Below the pieces are notes generated by a model. The model was not told where the DNA came from. It did not search any database and worked only from the letters and a program-made list of their open reading frames with translations. Shown one piece after another: positions 17,431-26,801 of a stretch of DNA of 64,000 nucleotides. The stretch comes from Methanothrix sp. (GTDB lineage Archaea > Halobacteriota > Methanosarcinia > Methanotrichales > Methanotrichaceae). Position numbers and translations under genes: made by a program. How positions within the stretch are numbered: the first letter of the stretch is position 1; each line of letters opens with the position of its first letter. The stretch is taken from the NCBI GenBank assembly GCA_026394555.1, contig JAPKXZ010000052.1, forward strand, positions 37,376-101,375, read 5' to 3'.

Positions 17431-18012
17431 TTGAAGAGCCAGTTAATTGTATGCATGGTATTGATCTTAGCTATGCTCGCTTATCCGGCCTATGCAGGCT
17501 GCGGAAAATGGGTAATTCGAGATAATACCGATTTTCTGAAAGATCCGATGTTCGACGATGCAGTGGCATCCTCTACCGGAAGCAGTGCCACCTTAAATTC
17601 CGATGGCACGCCAATTGCTAAGAACGAGAGTGTAGAGACTAGCGAAAAAACGGCTATCGTCGAGAAAAAGGCCCCCACAATTGACCTGGCGGGAAAGTGG
17701 AGGGTTATGCTGGAAAAAAGTTCGGCTGAACAGAATACCGGAAAAGTCATTGATTTGATACTAATTCAAACCGGCGATCGATTGCAGGGTTACGGCACCC
17801 TTCTTGAAGGGGGTTCTGATAGCCCAGCCACCGCCACTGGCTCCATATCCGATGGTGGCATAAGCCTGGATGTAAAATTGATCCCCCAGAAGAAGGATTA
17901 CAGGCTGGATTTGGTTCTCGTCAAGAGTAAGCTGGAAGGCAGCTACGAGCTTTATGCGATGGAGAAGCTGGAGGAAAACGGCAATGCCACAGCCAGCAGA
18001 TCCGGCTCCTGA
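17431..18012 (+). CDS. Secreted paralogue of the preceding protein's C-terminal domain
   Basis: The protein has 193 residues from a TTG start at 17431. That start is supported by the strong site aaaggaggat 8 bases upstream and by the signal peptide KSQLIVCMVLILAMLAYPAYAGC, which may end in a lipid-modified or disulfide cysteine. After a short linker, residues about 75-193 form the GKWRV...ILIQTGDRLQGYGTL...GSYELY...GNATASR domain shared with the upstream gene. The 36-base gap suggests co-transcription. Function unknown. Confidence 0.65.
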   Translation: MKSQLIVCMVLILAMLAYPAYAGCGKWVIRDNTDFLKDPMFDDAVASSTGSSATLNSDGTPIAKNESVETSEKTAIVEKKAPTIDLAGKWRVMLEKSSAEQNTGKVIDLILIQTGDRLQGYGTLLEGGSDSPATATGSISDGGISLDVKLIPQKKDYRLDLVLVKSKLEGSYELYAMEKLEENGNATASRSGS

Positions 18013-18018
18013 GCATTA

Positions 18019-18501
18019 TTATTTGTGATAAGGCTCACCATGCATTATCCTAAAGCTTCGATAGATCTGCTCCAGAAGAATTATTCTCATCATCTGATGG
18101 GGAAAGGTCATCCTGGAAAAGGAGAGAATAAGGTCCGCCCTCTCTGTAACCTCTGGTGCCAGTCCCAGGGGCCCTCCGATCACAAAGGCCGCCTCCCCTC
18201 TCCCTTCCAGGATCATCTTGTGCAGCCCTGCGGCTAACCCGGGCGAGTCGAGGGCTTTTCCATTTCTGTCCAGCGCGATCACCGGGCCGCAATGCCGCTT
18301 CAGCTTATCGAGAATGGCCAGTGCCTCCTCTTGCATGGCTTTGTTCTCCTCCGCCAGGGAAGCCGTCTCTTTGATATGCGCCTCAGGCACCTCTACCATC
18401 TCCAGGCGAGCATAGGTACGAAGGCGGCGATCGAAATCTGCGGCCGCATCCTGCCAGTACTTCTCTCGAAGTCGCCCTACGGCGATGATGCGAAGAATCA
18501 A
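18019..18501 (-). CDS. rlmH: 23S rRNA pseudouridine-1915 N3-methyltransferase
   Basis: The protein has 160 residues, the normal RlmH size. It is a SPOUT methyltransferase: RIIAVGRLREKYWQDAAADFDRRL at the start, ALDRNGKALDS, the SAM-binding FVIGGPLGL loop, then SFSRMTFPHQMMRIILLEQIYRSFRI and the conserved PYHK end. It acts on helix 69 of 23S rRNA in assembled ribosomes. It overlaps the upstream winged-helix gene by 4 bases. Confidence 0.95.
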   Translation of the reverse strand: MILRIIAVGRLREKYWQDAAADFDRRLRTYARLEMVEVPEAHIKETASLAEENKAMQEEALAILDKLKRHCGPVIALDRNGKALDSPGLAAGLHKMILEGRGEAAFVIGGPLGLAPEVTERADLILSFSRMTFPHQMMRIILLEQIYRSFRIMHGEPYHK

Positions 18502-18812
18502 CTTCTAGCCTCCACGTTGTTCAGATAGAGCAGGCCGGTGGTCGTAACTCTCCAGCCGCCTTCTGTCCGCTCGATCACCAGAGCCTTTTCCAACATCTGC
18601 AAGTGATACTCGGCCAGAGCCACGCCAAGATCCAGCTCCTTTGCTATCTGCTCATTGCTCCTCACTTCGCCGGCAATGAAGCTGAGCATCTTTCGGCGCA
18701 ACGGGAGCTGCAGGACTTCCAGTGCAAAGCGGTGATCTTCGGCGCTCTCCCACCAATTTGCAGCTTCTGCAGAATTAGAATTTGCATCTTGAATATTAAT
18801 AGTAGTCGTCAT
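18498..18812 (-). CDS. ArsR-like winged helix-turn-helix regulator
   Basis: The protein has 104 residues. After a polar N-terminus, LQLPLRRKMLSFIAGEVRSNEQIAKELDLGVALAEYHLQMLEKALVIERTEGGWRVT reads as a winged-helix DNA-binding domain with a recognition helix around AEYHLQML. There is no metal-binding cysteine set. It is translationally coupled to rlmH (ATGA) and sits downstream of the marker-protein run; whether it controls that run is unknown. Confidence 0.75.
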   Translation of the reverse strand: MTTTINIQDANSNSAEAANWWESAEDHRFALEVLQLPLRRKMLSFIAGEVRSNEQIAKELDLGVALAEYHLQMLEKALVIERTEGGWRVTTTGLLYLNNVEARS

Positions 18813-18877
18813 ATTAGAAGAAACATTATTTTATTATACATAATGTCACTTAAAAATTTATTTAAGTAAAGATCCAT

Positions 18878-19333
18878 TTACTCATTTTTATTATCTCCAT
18901 GTATCTCGCATACCCCGCTTCCGACCTCGCAAGCCCGGCAGATCTCCCTCTCTTCGTCCAGATGGCGAGAGGCAGTGGCCAGCACGCTGGCTGAGGCCAG
19001 GTTTCCGGCCAGAAATACGGCGGCGGCAATCTGATCATCCGGAATGCCCAGATTGGAGGCGATGCGAATATGCAGCTTCAGGCAGTGGCTGCATCTCATG
19101 GCTGCCGACACAGCGACCGAGATCAGTTCGATGGTCTTGGCATCCAGAGTAGAGCTTCTCTGGATGGCGTTGTTATGCAGCACCTTGGTGATGAGAATCT
19201 CGGGGCTGTCCTGCATGAACTGAAAAACATAGGGGATCTCGCCGTAAGTGCTCTCCACTGCTTTTAAGATATCCGCTGCTGCTTTCTCCTTCCCCTTGAC
19301 CAAAATGGCGTCCAGATCATCCTCGAAGCTCAT
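18878..19333 (-). CDS. AhpD-like/carboxymuconolactone decarboxylase protein with CxxC
   Basis: The protein has 151 residues. The CMD core carries the redox motif CSHCLKLHIR at about 81-90, as in AhpD-type disulfide reductases, preceded by DAKTIELISVAVSAA. A C-terminal extension adds three cysteines (CRACEVGSGVCEIHG), which is unusual and could bind metal or a cluster. It follows mmp7 by 20 bases on the same strand, so it is probably co-transcribed with the MCR-activation genes. A redox role there is inference. Confidence 0.8.
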   Translation of the reverse strand: MSFEDDLDAILVKGKEKAAADILKAVESTYGEIPYVFQFMQDSPEILITKVLHNNAIQRSSTLDAKTIELISVAVSAAMRCSHCLKLHIRIASNLGIPDDQIAAAVFLAGNLASASVLATASRHLDEEREICRACEVGSGVCEIHGDNKNE

Positions 19334-19353
19334 GACCTCTCCTTTCCCGGGCC

Positions 19354-20277
19354 TTAGAAGACAAACCCGGTTTCAGATGCGGACAGTATCCTCACAAGTA
19401 TATAGTCTTTCATACGCGACGGCTTGATGGTGGCAATCTCGCCTAGCGACACACCCTCGTCGAAGGTTACAGCTTTTACTGCATCCTTGTAAGCATCGTA
19501 AGGCAGCTTCACACGAACGCCGGTCAGATTGAGGGCTATGGGAAGCGGCGAATAGGAGAACTCCACATCCGGCACCTGCTCGCGTACGCTGTCCATGACT
19601 CGAGGCGGCGAGGTGGTGAGCGGATCCTTGGCAATGGAGGAGCGCGTCTTGTCCAGGGCTCTGCCTACGGATTCAACGATCCTGTCTAAGGATCCGATCT
19701 CTGTAGCCTTGCGGGCCCGGTGCGCTACTCTTCCTATGGACGAAACATACTCAAAGGCATAGGGAAGGTCTTTGGCCTCGATCTCTGGCCCGCCCGTGAC
19801 CACCACGGGCACGCTGATGTTCCGGTATAAGCTCTCCTTTTTCTTGATGCACTCCTGGAAGTTGCCGAAGATGAATACGGCGGCATCATGCTCATTTATC
19901 AGAGCGGTTTCATATTCATTGATCTGGGCGATCTCGCGACCGACGCCTCTGGCCAGTCCCAGCATGTTAGTCTTGGAGCCATGGCGGCGCAGGTACTCGG
20001 CTATGTCGCAAGCAGAATGAGGCAGATGGTGAATGGCCAATGTGGGCGTTACCACCGCCACCTCCGTTCCGGCCAGCGGCGCTCGCACCAGCTCTCCACG
20101 TAGCTCCTTGGCCATTGCCTGCAAGATAGCCATATCTTCCGTTGGAACCAATATCAAAAGAATGATCTCGGTCTGGGTTACATTCTTTTGCAGGACGTAG
20201 CCTCCCAGGTCCTCTACCAGCTCCACGACCAGGTCGTGCTTGTACAACCCTCCCGTGAACATCACAGGCTCAAGCAT
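19354..20277 (-). CDS. mmp7: Methanogenesis marker protein 7
   Basis: The protein has 307 residues. The start EPVMFTGGLYKHDLVVELVEDLGGYVLQKN and the FGNFQECIKKKESLYRNI region fit the marker 7 family, found only in methanogens and relatives. The family is reported to take part, with other marker proteins and the A2 ATPase, in ATP-dependent reductive activation of methyl-coenzyme M reductase. It overlaps the end of mmp17 by 8 bases. Family assignment is from recalled sequence features and the synteny of the cluster. Confidence 0.85.
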   Translation of the reverse strand: MLEPVMFTGGLYKHDLVVELVEDLGGYVLQKNVTQTEIILLILVPTEDMAILQAMAKELRGELVRAPLAGTEVAVVTPTLAIHHLPHSACDIAEYLRRHGSKTNMLGLARGVGREIAQINEYETALINEHDAAVFIFGNFQECIKKKESLYRNISVPVVVTGGPEIEAKDLPYAFEYVSSIGRVAHRARKATEIGSLDRIVESVGRALDKTRSSIAKDPLTTSPPRVMDSVREQVPDVEFSYSPLPIALNLTGVRVKLPYDAYKDAVKAVTFDEGVSLGEIATIKPSRMKDYILVRILSASETGFVF

Positions 20278-20842
20278 TCTCCATCTCCCGGATCTTTCCT
20301 TTGATCTCAGATACCATTTCCGGCGTCAAGCTCTCCTCGGCTGCTATGAAAAAGAAGCTGTCTTTGGTCATTATGTTGCGCCGGTTGCGAAAGCCTTCCG
20401 GTGCCACTCTCACCAGGGCATCGGTCAGATCTTGCAGGAACTCTGCCTCCAGGTTTGCAACCATTAGCTCGGAAGGTGACGTATCCGAGGCTATGATCAC
20501 AATGTCCCTTGCCGGTTGCTCTATCCTCTCCCTTCCGTAGCGCTCCCCCAGTACCCGGAGTAGATCAGCCATATGCTCCTCATCATTGATCTTGATCTGA
20601 TAACCGCCCTGCACCTTCATAACATCGCCCACATCCTTGACGGTGAGCGGCGGAATTCCGGAGCGAAGAAGTCCGTATACCGCAAAGTACGGCTTAAGTA
20701 TGTCCACGTAAACATAAAGCCTGCCGATGGACCGGATGAGGCCGAGGCCCTGCAAAATGTCCATGATGAGCTCCCGGTACTTCTTAGCCCCGAACTCCTC
20801 CTGGCCTGTGACCTCAATCTTGAAGACCTCCATGGGGTCCAT
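20270..20842 (-). CDS. mmp17: Methanogenesis marker protein 17
   Basis: The start at 20842 (MDPMEVFKIEVTG, 190 residues) is chosen over the ORF-track start at 20881 because it begins one base after the mmp15 stop. Features are FGAKKYRELIMDILQGLGL near the N-terminus, a GGYQIKINDEEHMADLLRVLGERYG segment and a FRNRRNIMTKDSFFFIAAEE C-terminal region. Marker 17 is a methanogen-specific protein grouped with mmp7 in the MCR-activation system. No cofactor motif is apparent. Confidence 0.83.
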   Translation of the reverse strand: MDPMEVFKIEVTGQEEFGAKKYRELIMDILQGLGLIRSIGRLYVYVDILKPYFAVYGLLRSGIPPLTVKDVGDVMKVQGGYQIKINDEEHMADLLRVLGERYGRERIEQPARDIVIIASDTSPSELMVANLEAEFLQDLTDALVRVAPEGFRNRRNIMTKDSFFFIAAEESLTPEMVSEIKGKIREMENA

Positions 20843-20843
20843 C

Positions 20844-22070
20844 TCAGTCCTCCAGCAGCCCCGAAACGAGCAATGCAGCACCTACTGCCCCAATGTACTG
20901 AGCATACTTGGGAACCGTCACCTTAACATGGAGAAGCTCTTCCATGGCTTTAGGCAGTCCTTCAATGAGAGAGGTTCCACCCACCATGATCACCGGCTCC
21001 TTAACCTCAACCTCTTGCAGCTGCTGCTCGTAGACCTGCTCGGCCACAGAATGGCAGGCAGCCATGGCCACGTCTTCCGGTTTGCAGCCCAGGGCAAGGC
21101 TGTTGACCAGGCTTTGCGTGCCGAAGACTATGCAGTAGCTGTTCATGGCTACATTTTTATAGTCTCCTTGGAGTGCCAGCTTTCCCAGCTCTGTGATGTC
21201 GACACCAAGTCGTTTCGCGGTCAGCTCCAGGAACCTGCCCGAGGCTCCTGCACATATTCCGCCCATGGTAAAGCCACCGGGAATGCCGTCCTGCACGGAT
21301 ATGGCCTTGTTGTCCATGCCGCCGATATCAATAACTGTGGCGTTGCCCTTCTGGGCGTCAGCTAAAAAGACAGCTCCCTTGGAGTTGACGGTTATCTCCT
21401 CCTGGATCAGCCGGGCGTTGATATGCTTGCCCACCAAAAAGCGTCCGTAGCCGGTCACGCCAATGGCAGCGATATCATCTTTCGCCACGTTCGCATTCTT
21501 CATGGCAGCTTGCAGAGCATCTTCGGCACTCTTCAAGACCTCGTTGGTGGGAACCCAGCCGGTGCCTATCACCTCATTGTCTCTCATCACCACCGACTTG
21601 GTAGTGGTGGACCCGGAGTCGATTCCTGCCGTTAGGCCCGTCTGCTTCTCACGAGCCAGGAGGCCACGGTACTTGACGGTGGTAACCAGCGCTTCCATCC
21701 GAGTAAGGAGCGTCTCTGCCGTCGTTCTCTCCGTGAAGGAGTAGCTCAAGACGGGAATCTTGGAGTGCTCATGAATGAATTTTCTAATCTCCGATCGGAT
21801 GATGGCAGCCTCAGCGCAGCGAAAGCAGGTCATGACAATTACGGCGTCGGCGAGGTCCGGATTTTGCACGATTCGAACCGCCCGAGCCATGGCCAAGTTG
21901 AGGTCCCCGGAGGAGACGGAAACGCCAAAGGTGTTCTCCACGTTGAGGATATCCTCCAAAGATACCTCAGGATAGATGATCTTTGCTCCTACCGTTTCCG
22001 CGGCGCGATCGATCTCTTTTTGAATGCCGCTGTACTCCGAACCGCAGGAGAGCTGAGCAATGCGAATCAC
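20844..22070 (-). CDS. mmp15: Methanogenesis marker protein 15, ASKHA-type ATPase
   Basis: The protein has 408 residues. An N-terminal part of about 140 residues precedes an activator-type ATPase domain like the 2-hydroxyacyl-CoA dehydratase activases: [15 protein letters not shown] (phosphate 1), [22 protein letters not shown] (phosphate 2), and [13 protein letters not shown] with the cysteine position used to ligate a bridging 4Fe-4S cluster in that family. Such proteins drive low-potential electron transfer with ATP, which suits MCR activation. It overlaps mmp5 by 4 bases. Confidence 0.88.
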   Translation of the reverse strand: MIRIAQLSCGSEYSGIQKEIDRAAETVGAKIIYPEVSLEDILNVENTFGVSVSSGDLNLAMARAVRIVQNPDLADAVIVMTCFRCAEAAIIRSEIRKFIHEHSKIPVLSYSFTERTTAETLLTRMEALVTTVKYRGLLAREKQTGLTAGIDSGSTTTKSVVMRDNEVIGTGWVPTNEVLKSAEDALQAAMKNANVAKDDIAAIGVTGYGRFLVGKHINARLIQEEITVNSKGAVFLADAQKGNATVIDIGGMDNKAISVQDGIPGGFTMGGICAGASGRFLELTAKRLGVDITELGKLALQGDYKNVAMNSYCIVFGTQSLVNSLALGCKPEDVAMAACHSVAEQVYEQQLQEVEVKEPVIMVGGTSLIEGLPKAMEELLHVKVTVPKYAQYIGAVGAALLVSGLLED

Positions 22071-22504
22071 TTTAAACCCTCCAAAAAGGTCCTGATCTTC
22101 TGCACAAAGACCTTGGCCTCATCATCGTTTGTTGGATAGGATAAATCGAGCACAGGAATTCCTTTGGTCCTGATGAGCAACCTCACCAGTTCATTGGTTC
22201 GAGAGCAGCCAGAACAGCCCGTGAGCCACCCCGGATCTTCTACTATGATCGCAGCCTCTGCCTCCTCAATGATCGGTCCAATCAGAGCCATCCGGCCCCG
22301 CACGCCGGAAGGGACATCCACAGCCGCATAACGTAGCCCCTTCTTCGGCTCCTCGGGAGTGACGTTCAAAGGCGGGGATTCGATCCCACTTGCTGTAACG
22401 AGGTTACGCACCGCTTCCGAAACCACAAGCGCCTTGTGACCCATCCTCTCCACAAGGTCGTAGAGTATCATGCTGGTAGGAGGATAAACTATAACTTTTG
22501 CCAT
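22067..22504 (-). CDS. mmp5: Methanogenesis marker protein 5
   Basis: The protein has 145 residues: [26 protein letters not shown] at the start and a cysteine pair in [19 protein letters not shown]. The CxxC could ligate a metal or cluster. It overlaps mmp15 by 4 bases and lies 9 bases after mmp6. The assignment rests on length, motif and position in the conserved marker gene order. Confidence 0.83.
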   Translation of the reverse strand: MAKVIVYPPTSMILYDLVERMGHKALVVSEAVRNLVTASGIESPPLNVTPEEPKKGLRYAAVDVPSGVRGRMALIGPIIEEAEAAIIVEDPGWLTGCSGCSRTNELVRLLIRTKGIPVLDLSYPTNDDEAKVFVQKIRTFLEGLK

Positions 22505-22513
22505 TGATTTACC

Positions 22514-22933
22514 TCAGGATAAACCATTTCTTACTATCTCTTCCAGCCTCTTGATCGGAAGAGGTTTCTTCTTTTTTGGAATGACCGGAACTATGCCCTC
22601 AGAGGCCAGTGCCCTGGAGATCATGGGCAACATCTTGGATTCGGACTCGATCATATAAAATCCGGGCCTTGCACCTCCACCTCTGCGACCTCGGCAGCGC
22701 CGGGGGTCACCTGGTGGGAAACCCCGGTCCTTGATGAATATGCCGGCAGGGTCGAGAGCCCGGATCTCTTTTACGAGTGCATTTATCACTTCTTCTTCGC
22801 CATTTATGACGACTCCAAAGCAGGTCTCCTTGACTGTGACGATGTATTTCGAACCGTAAATCTTCATGGCGATATCTGAGGGAAGGATATTCGACTCAGA
22901 GGATGTTATCACATATTTGGTGACCAACATCAT
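22514..22933 (-). CDS. mmp6: Methanogenesis marker protein 6
   Basis: The protein has 139 residues with the characteristic turn FIKDRGFPPGDPRRCRGRRGGGARPGFY near the middle, an Arg/Gly-rich loop with one cysteine. It overlaps the mmp3 stop by 4 bases. Marker 6 is methanogen-specific. The basic loop may contact an acidic partner or nucleotide, which is speculation. Confidence 0.84.
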   Translation of the reverse strand: MMLVTKYVITSSESNILPSDIAMKIYGSKYIVTVKETCFGVVINGEEEVINALVKEIRALDPAGIFIKDRGFPPGDPRRCRGRRGGGARPGFYMIESESKMLPMISRALASEGIVPVIPKKKKPLPIKRLEEIVRNGLS

Positions 22934-24453
22934 CGCACCTCCTTAATGTAAATCGTCTCCCCTTCCGACACATCTTTCAGCTTATCCGGCTCCAGTACCC
23001 GGCCGATGATGTTCGTCGCCTCGAATTTCTCGCCGGATGGGCCGTAGCGCTTATCATCCACGAGCTTCATTCCCACCAGGCCGATCTTCTTGGAAACCTG
23101 GTTGGAAACGGCAATTGACCCAGCCGGTACGGTTCCGGTAGGCTTGTTTTCAGGCAGCAGTTCCTTTAAGTTGACGGCATCAATCTCCGGCTTGAAGAGC
23201 AGAGTATTCTCATAGACAAAATAGACCGGCAAGGGGCCCACAGGCCTCTCCTTAAGTCCGGTCACGTGCCGGAAGTAGTCCAGAGTCTTTGGTGCCAGAT
23301 CATCGTAAAGCTGGACCGAGACCAGGCGGGCGAGCGGGATAGAAAAAATGCGCACCTTTTTGTGCTTTAAAATCGCCATCGTCTCTCCAGGCTCCTGCTT
23401 CACCACGACGGCATCTAACCCTTCGTATCCTTCCACCTCGGTCTCGATGCCTCGTTCTTGCATCTGAACAAGAGCTTCTTTGAGACTGCTGCCCATGAGC
23501 ATGATACGCTCCGGCGATACCCTAAACGTTATCAACTGGCCGGGACCGGCCAGCTTTATCATATCCATTCCAGAGGTGATCCTTGCCACCGCAGAGTGGC
23601 CTGGATTCGAGGTTCGGTCCTGCTTGTAGACGAAGATCCTGCCTAAACCTCGCCCGCTCGTCCTTACCGTCACAATTCCTTCCAGACGAGGTTCACGATG
23701 CTCGAAGACTATGGGCACGGTGAGCAACTGATCGGATGAAATATATGAGCTGGAGACGGAATCGACCTTAAAGAAGCCGTCCCGAGTCAGGGCCAGGAAA
23801 AATTCCGCGCCTATTGGAGCATCTTCGATCAGCTCTGTCTCAACTTTAGTAAATATCTCCATTCCCTCTTCTAAGGGCGTAGTTAGATCAGTCGTGGCCT
23901 GTTTCGATGTTATGTCCTGCCATTCAACAATTGGCTCGATGCCCTGTATTTCGTCGCCTGATTGCAGTCGATCTAGAGTATTTTTGCCGCCCACAATGTG
24001 GCCGAGAACCCCACCATTCTTAGGTGTGCCGTAGGCTGCCGTATGCCTTCTCTTTATGAATATGATCTGAGTGTTCTTTCTGTCAAATCCGGCTGCACCA
24101 AGCACAACCTCCCAGCGGCTGTATTCCCGGGCATCACGTTCAAAAGAGAGGGTGGAAGCAAATGGCCCGAAGGCTATGCCGTCCGGCGAGACCCATCTAA
24201 CTGTTGATCCCGATATTTTGTCCAGGTTCTCGTGCCAGATCCTCTGCAGATCGCCATCAATTAGCTCTATTCTTAGTTTGCCCTTGCTGGTGTTAAGCCA
24301 ATAGGAGTTGGTCACGCGACTCTTCTCGCCTCGACCTTTGACCACACCCACTATTGCGCCATTCGCAGGATTTGCGCCGGCTTTGCCCAGGGCATCCAAA
24401 AGCACTGCTCCGGGCAATAGCTCGATCTCTTTGCCATCGACGAAGACTCTCAA
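22930..24453 (-). CDS. mmp3: Methanogenesis marker protein 3
   Basis: The protein has 507 residues. An N-terminal ubiquitin-like segment (RVFVDGKEIELLPGAVLLDALGKAG) is followed by repeated beta-rich modules. One has a cyclophilin-like flavour (GGVLGHIVGGKNTLDRLQSGDEIQGIEP) and another lies near the C-terminus (SVQLYDDLAPKTLDYFRHVTGL). It is reported among the MCR-activation partners. It starts one base after the atwA stop, so the two are tightly coupled. Confidence 0.85.
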   Translation of the reverse strand: MRVFVDGKEIELLPGAVLLDALGKAGANPANGAIVGVVKGRGEKSRVTNSYWLNTSKGKLRIELIDGDLQRIWHENLDKISGSTVRWVSPDGIAFGPFASTLSFERDAREYSRWEVVLGAAGFDRKNTQIIFIKRRHTAAYGTPKNGGVLGHIVGGKNTLDRLQSGDEIQGIEPIVEWQDITSKQATTDLTTPLEEGMEIFTKVETELIEDAPIGAEFFLALTRDGFFKVDSVSSSYISSDQLLTVPIVFEHREPRLEGIVTVRTSGRGLGRIFVYKQDRTSNPGHSAVARITSGMDMIKLAGPGQLITFRVSPERIMLMGSSLKEALVQMQERGIETEVEGYEGLDAVVVKQEPGETMAILKHKKVRIFSIPLARLVSVQLYDDLAPKTLDYFRHVTGLKERPVGPLPVYFVYENTLLFKPEIDAVNLKELLPENKPTGTVPAGSIAVSNQVSKKIGLVGMKLVDDKRYGPSGEKFEATNIIGRVLEPDKLKDVSEGETIYIKEVR

Positions 24454-24454
24454 A

Positions 24455-26065
24455 TTAACTCCCCAGCATCTCCTTCTCTTCCTCTTCTGTGATCTTGGCT
24501 AAGACTTCGCTGGGAAGACCCATGAAAATCGCCTTCCCGTCACGCATAAGCATGGCTCGGTCGCAGATATTTTTCACGAAGTCCATGTCGTGGCTGACGA
24601 TGACGAATGTCTCTCCCAGCTCCTGACGGGCATTGAGGATGGACCTGGTAACCTCAATCTTGGTAATAGCATCCATAGTTCCCGTGGGCTCATCCAGGAT
24701 TACTATTCTCGGCTCTTTTATCAATACCTGTGCCATGGCCACGCGATGTCTCTCTCCCTCGGAAAGCTCGTCCGGCATCTTGGCCAAGACCGCCTCTGCC
24801 TGATCTTCCGTGAATCCCACCGTCTCCAGGGTGTGAATGGCCTTTCTCTCTGCCAGCTCGAAGGGCAGGGAGAGGCCAATAGCCTCGGTCAGGTTCTCGA
24901 TGACGCTTCGAGAGGGGTAAAGGGTATACTCCTGGTGGAGAATGCCGATGTATTTGGTGGCCCGCCCGCGACCATTAGATCCGAGCACGGTCATGTCCAC
25001 CCAGTCGTCTCCTACTCGTACGGAAATGCTGCCGTCGGTAGGTGTGATAATGCCGCTTACCATCTTGGAAAGAGTGGTCTTGCCGCCTCCGGAAACGCCA
25101 ACCAGGCCAAAGATCTCCCCCTCTTTTACAACCAGGCTGACATTGTCAACGGCCTTCACCACGCCCCGGTCGATGCTGATATATCTCTTTGCCAGGCCGT
25201 TAGCCTTGATTATGGGCGCTCCCATTTCAACTTCTTCACGCTTGCCAAGCGTTCCAGCCATGGCCAGGAACATAGCCGCGATATCTTTGGGCTTGCCTTC
25301 TGCTCTTATCTCTCCGTTATCCAGCAATATGGCTCTGTCGGTTAGCTCGACCATGACATCTTCCCAGTGGCTGGTGATGATCAAAGTCATATTGAAGTCC
25401 TTTACGGCACGTTTTATGGATTCATGCACAACTTTGGCCGTAGCCGGATCGAGGGTCCCCGTCGGCTCATCCGCCAGGAGAACCATGGGCGACTTGGCGA
25501 GCTGGCGGGCCAGGACGACGCGCTGCTTTTCTCCGCCGGACAGCTCTCTGGCCACGTGCATCAGTCTGTGGGACAGGTTTACCTCATCTAAAAGGTCCGC
25601 TGCGCGGTGAACGCTCATGGTGTCTCCCTTCTCCTCCACGGCCCGCATGACGTTTGTTATCACACGTTCATCACCATAAAGAGCAAAGGTCCTTTGCAGC
25701 ATAATAGCGATTCTGTTCACAATGTCGCGCCGAAGAGGATCGTTTATATCCAGTGTCACAAAATCGGCTTGCATTGGTTTGAGAACTCCGCTGCACTTGC
25801 ATTTCTCTCCGACATGGCTGGGCTGCTCTACGTGGCGGCATTTCTCACATCTGGCCACGTGGAAGATCACGCTTCCACTCATGCCGGGAAATGACTCCAC
25901 CCCGCGCAAGACATGCATCAATACGCTCTTGCCGCAGCCGCTTCTGCCTAAGATTCCTACCGATTCGCCCTCCTCTATAACCAGATTTATATTGCGAAGA
26001 GCGACAACATCACCGAATCGAACTGTCAGATCCCGTATCTCGATAAAAGGTGCCAAATCTATCAT
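24455..26065 (-). CDS. atwA: Methyl-coenzyme M reductase activation component A2 (dual ABC ATPase)
   Basis: The protein has 536 residues with two ABC ATPase domains. Domain 1 has Walker A GRSGCGKS near 40, a four-cysteine insertion (CEKCRH ... GEKCKCSG) near 75-95, signature LSGGEKQR and Walker B VLLADEPTGTLD. Domain 2 has Walker A GVSGGGKT, signature LSEGERHR and Walker B IVILDEPTGTMD. This matches component A2, which binds ATP to activate MCR by reducing its nickel F430. It is the first gene of the marker cluster on the minus strand. Confidence 0.95.
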   Translation of the reverse strand: MIDLAPFIEIRDLTVRFGDVVALRNINLVIEEGESVGILGRSGCGKSVLMHVLRGVESFPGMSGSVIFHVARCEKCRHVEQPSHVGEKCKCSGVLKPMQADFVTLDINDPLRRDIVNRIAIMLQRTFALYGDERVITNVMRAVEEKGDTMSVHRAADLLDEVNLSHRLMHVARELSGGEKQRVVLARQLAKSPMVLLADEPTGTLDPATAKVVHESIKRAVKDFNMTLIITSHWEDVMVELTDRAILLDNGEIRAEGKPKDIAAMFLAMAGTLGKREEVEMGAPIIKANGLAKRYISIDRGVVKAVDNVSLVVKEGEIFGLVGVSGGGKTTLSKMVSGIITPTDGSISVRVGDDWVDMTVLGSNGRGRATKYIGILHQEYTLYPSRSVIENLTEAIGLSLPFELAERKAIHTLETVGFTEDQAEAVLAKMPDELSEGERHRVAMAQVLIKEPRIVILDEPTGTMDAITKIEVTRSILNARQELGETFVIVSHDMDFVKNICDRAMLMRDGKAIFMGLPSEVLAKITEEEEKEMLGS

Positions 26066-26186
26066 GCCCCATAATTCTCACTTTAATGTAAGGTTGATCC
26101 GTTACCTAATCCAGGCATAATGCTACTTAAGTTTATCCGATAACTTGAATGGGTCTTGCCGATAACGATTGTTATAAGATTCTCAT

Positions 26187-26801
26187 TCAAGGAATGCCCC
26201 TCATTAACCTCTCTTCCTCTTCCTGCTTTAGGAATGCTTTTTTTCTTCTGCGATAAGTAACAAAGGTAATTACTGCCGCAATCACGATAGAGCCGAATAG
26301 GGCCGCCAGGGAGATCATAATTGATGAGAATATGCCTTCAACCATGCCTTTTCCTATCGCCAGTACGATTCTTGGCCCTGCTCTTCCTGAATACGACGCA
26401 TTGACCTGATAGATGCCGGCGCGCGGTGTGGTAAAGGCCATGATGGACCGTCCGCTGCGATTGCCCAGGCTGTAGGTGAAGCTGCTCTTGGCCGGATAGG
26501 TGGCTAAATCAATGCCTGTGGATCTTTCTTTTACAAGGATCTCCAGACCCGACATTTGCTCGCCTGTACTGTAGAACTTGCCGTCCAGGTAGCTGTTGTT
26601 CTCGTAGAAGATGACGTATTCGCCCGGCTCTTTGAGAAACAGGTTTGCGCCTCCAGGTGCCACCATCTGCAGGAGGCCACTTTCAGCGTCAGTTATGCCG
26701 GAGTAGATGGATCCGGCAAATGCAGCAAATCCTAATACTATTATCAGCACGGCCAGGCCATAATACCCAATGCCTGGCTGAATATTATTGCTATTATTCA
26801 T
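26187..26801 (-). CDS. Predicted membrane protein with two transmembrane segments
   Basis: The protein has 204 residues with no recognised family. Transmembrane segments are at about 12-34 (YYGLAVLIIVLGFAAFAGSI) and 153-185 (SIMISLAALFGSIVIAAVITFVTY). The intervening domain of about 115 residues is beta-rich with aromatic and glycine turns (YVIFYENNSYLDGKFYS) and is probably extracytoplasmic. A basic tail (RRRKKAFLKQEEEE) follows. It overlaps the upstream photolyase gene by 8 bases; the pairing is probably incidental. Confidence 0.6.
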   Translation of the reverse strand: MNNSNNIQPGIGYYGLAVLIIVLGFAAFAGSIYSGITDAESGLLQMVAPGGANLFLKEPGEYVIFYENNSYLDGKFYSTGEQMSGLEILVKERSTGIDLATYPAKSSFTYSLGNRSGRSIMAFTTPRAGIYQVNASYSGRAGPRIVLAIGKGMVEGIFSSIMISLAALFGSIVIAAVITFVTYRRRKKAFLKQEEEERLMRGIP

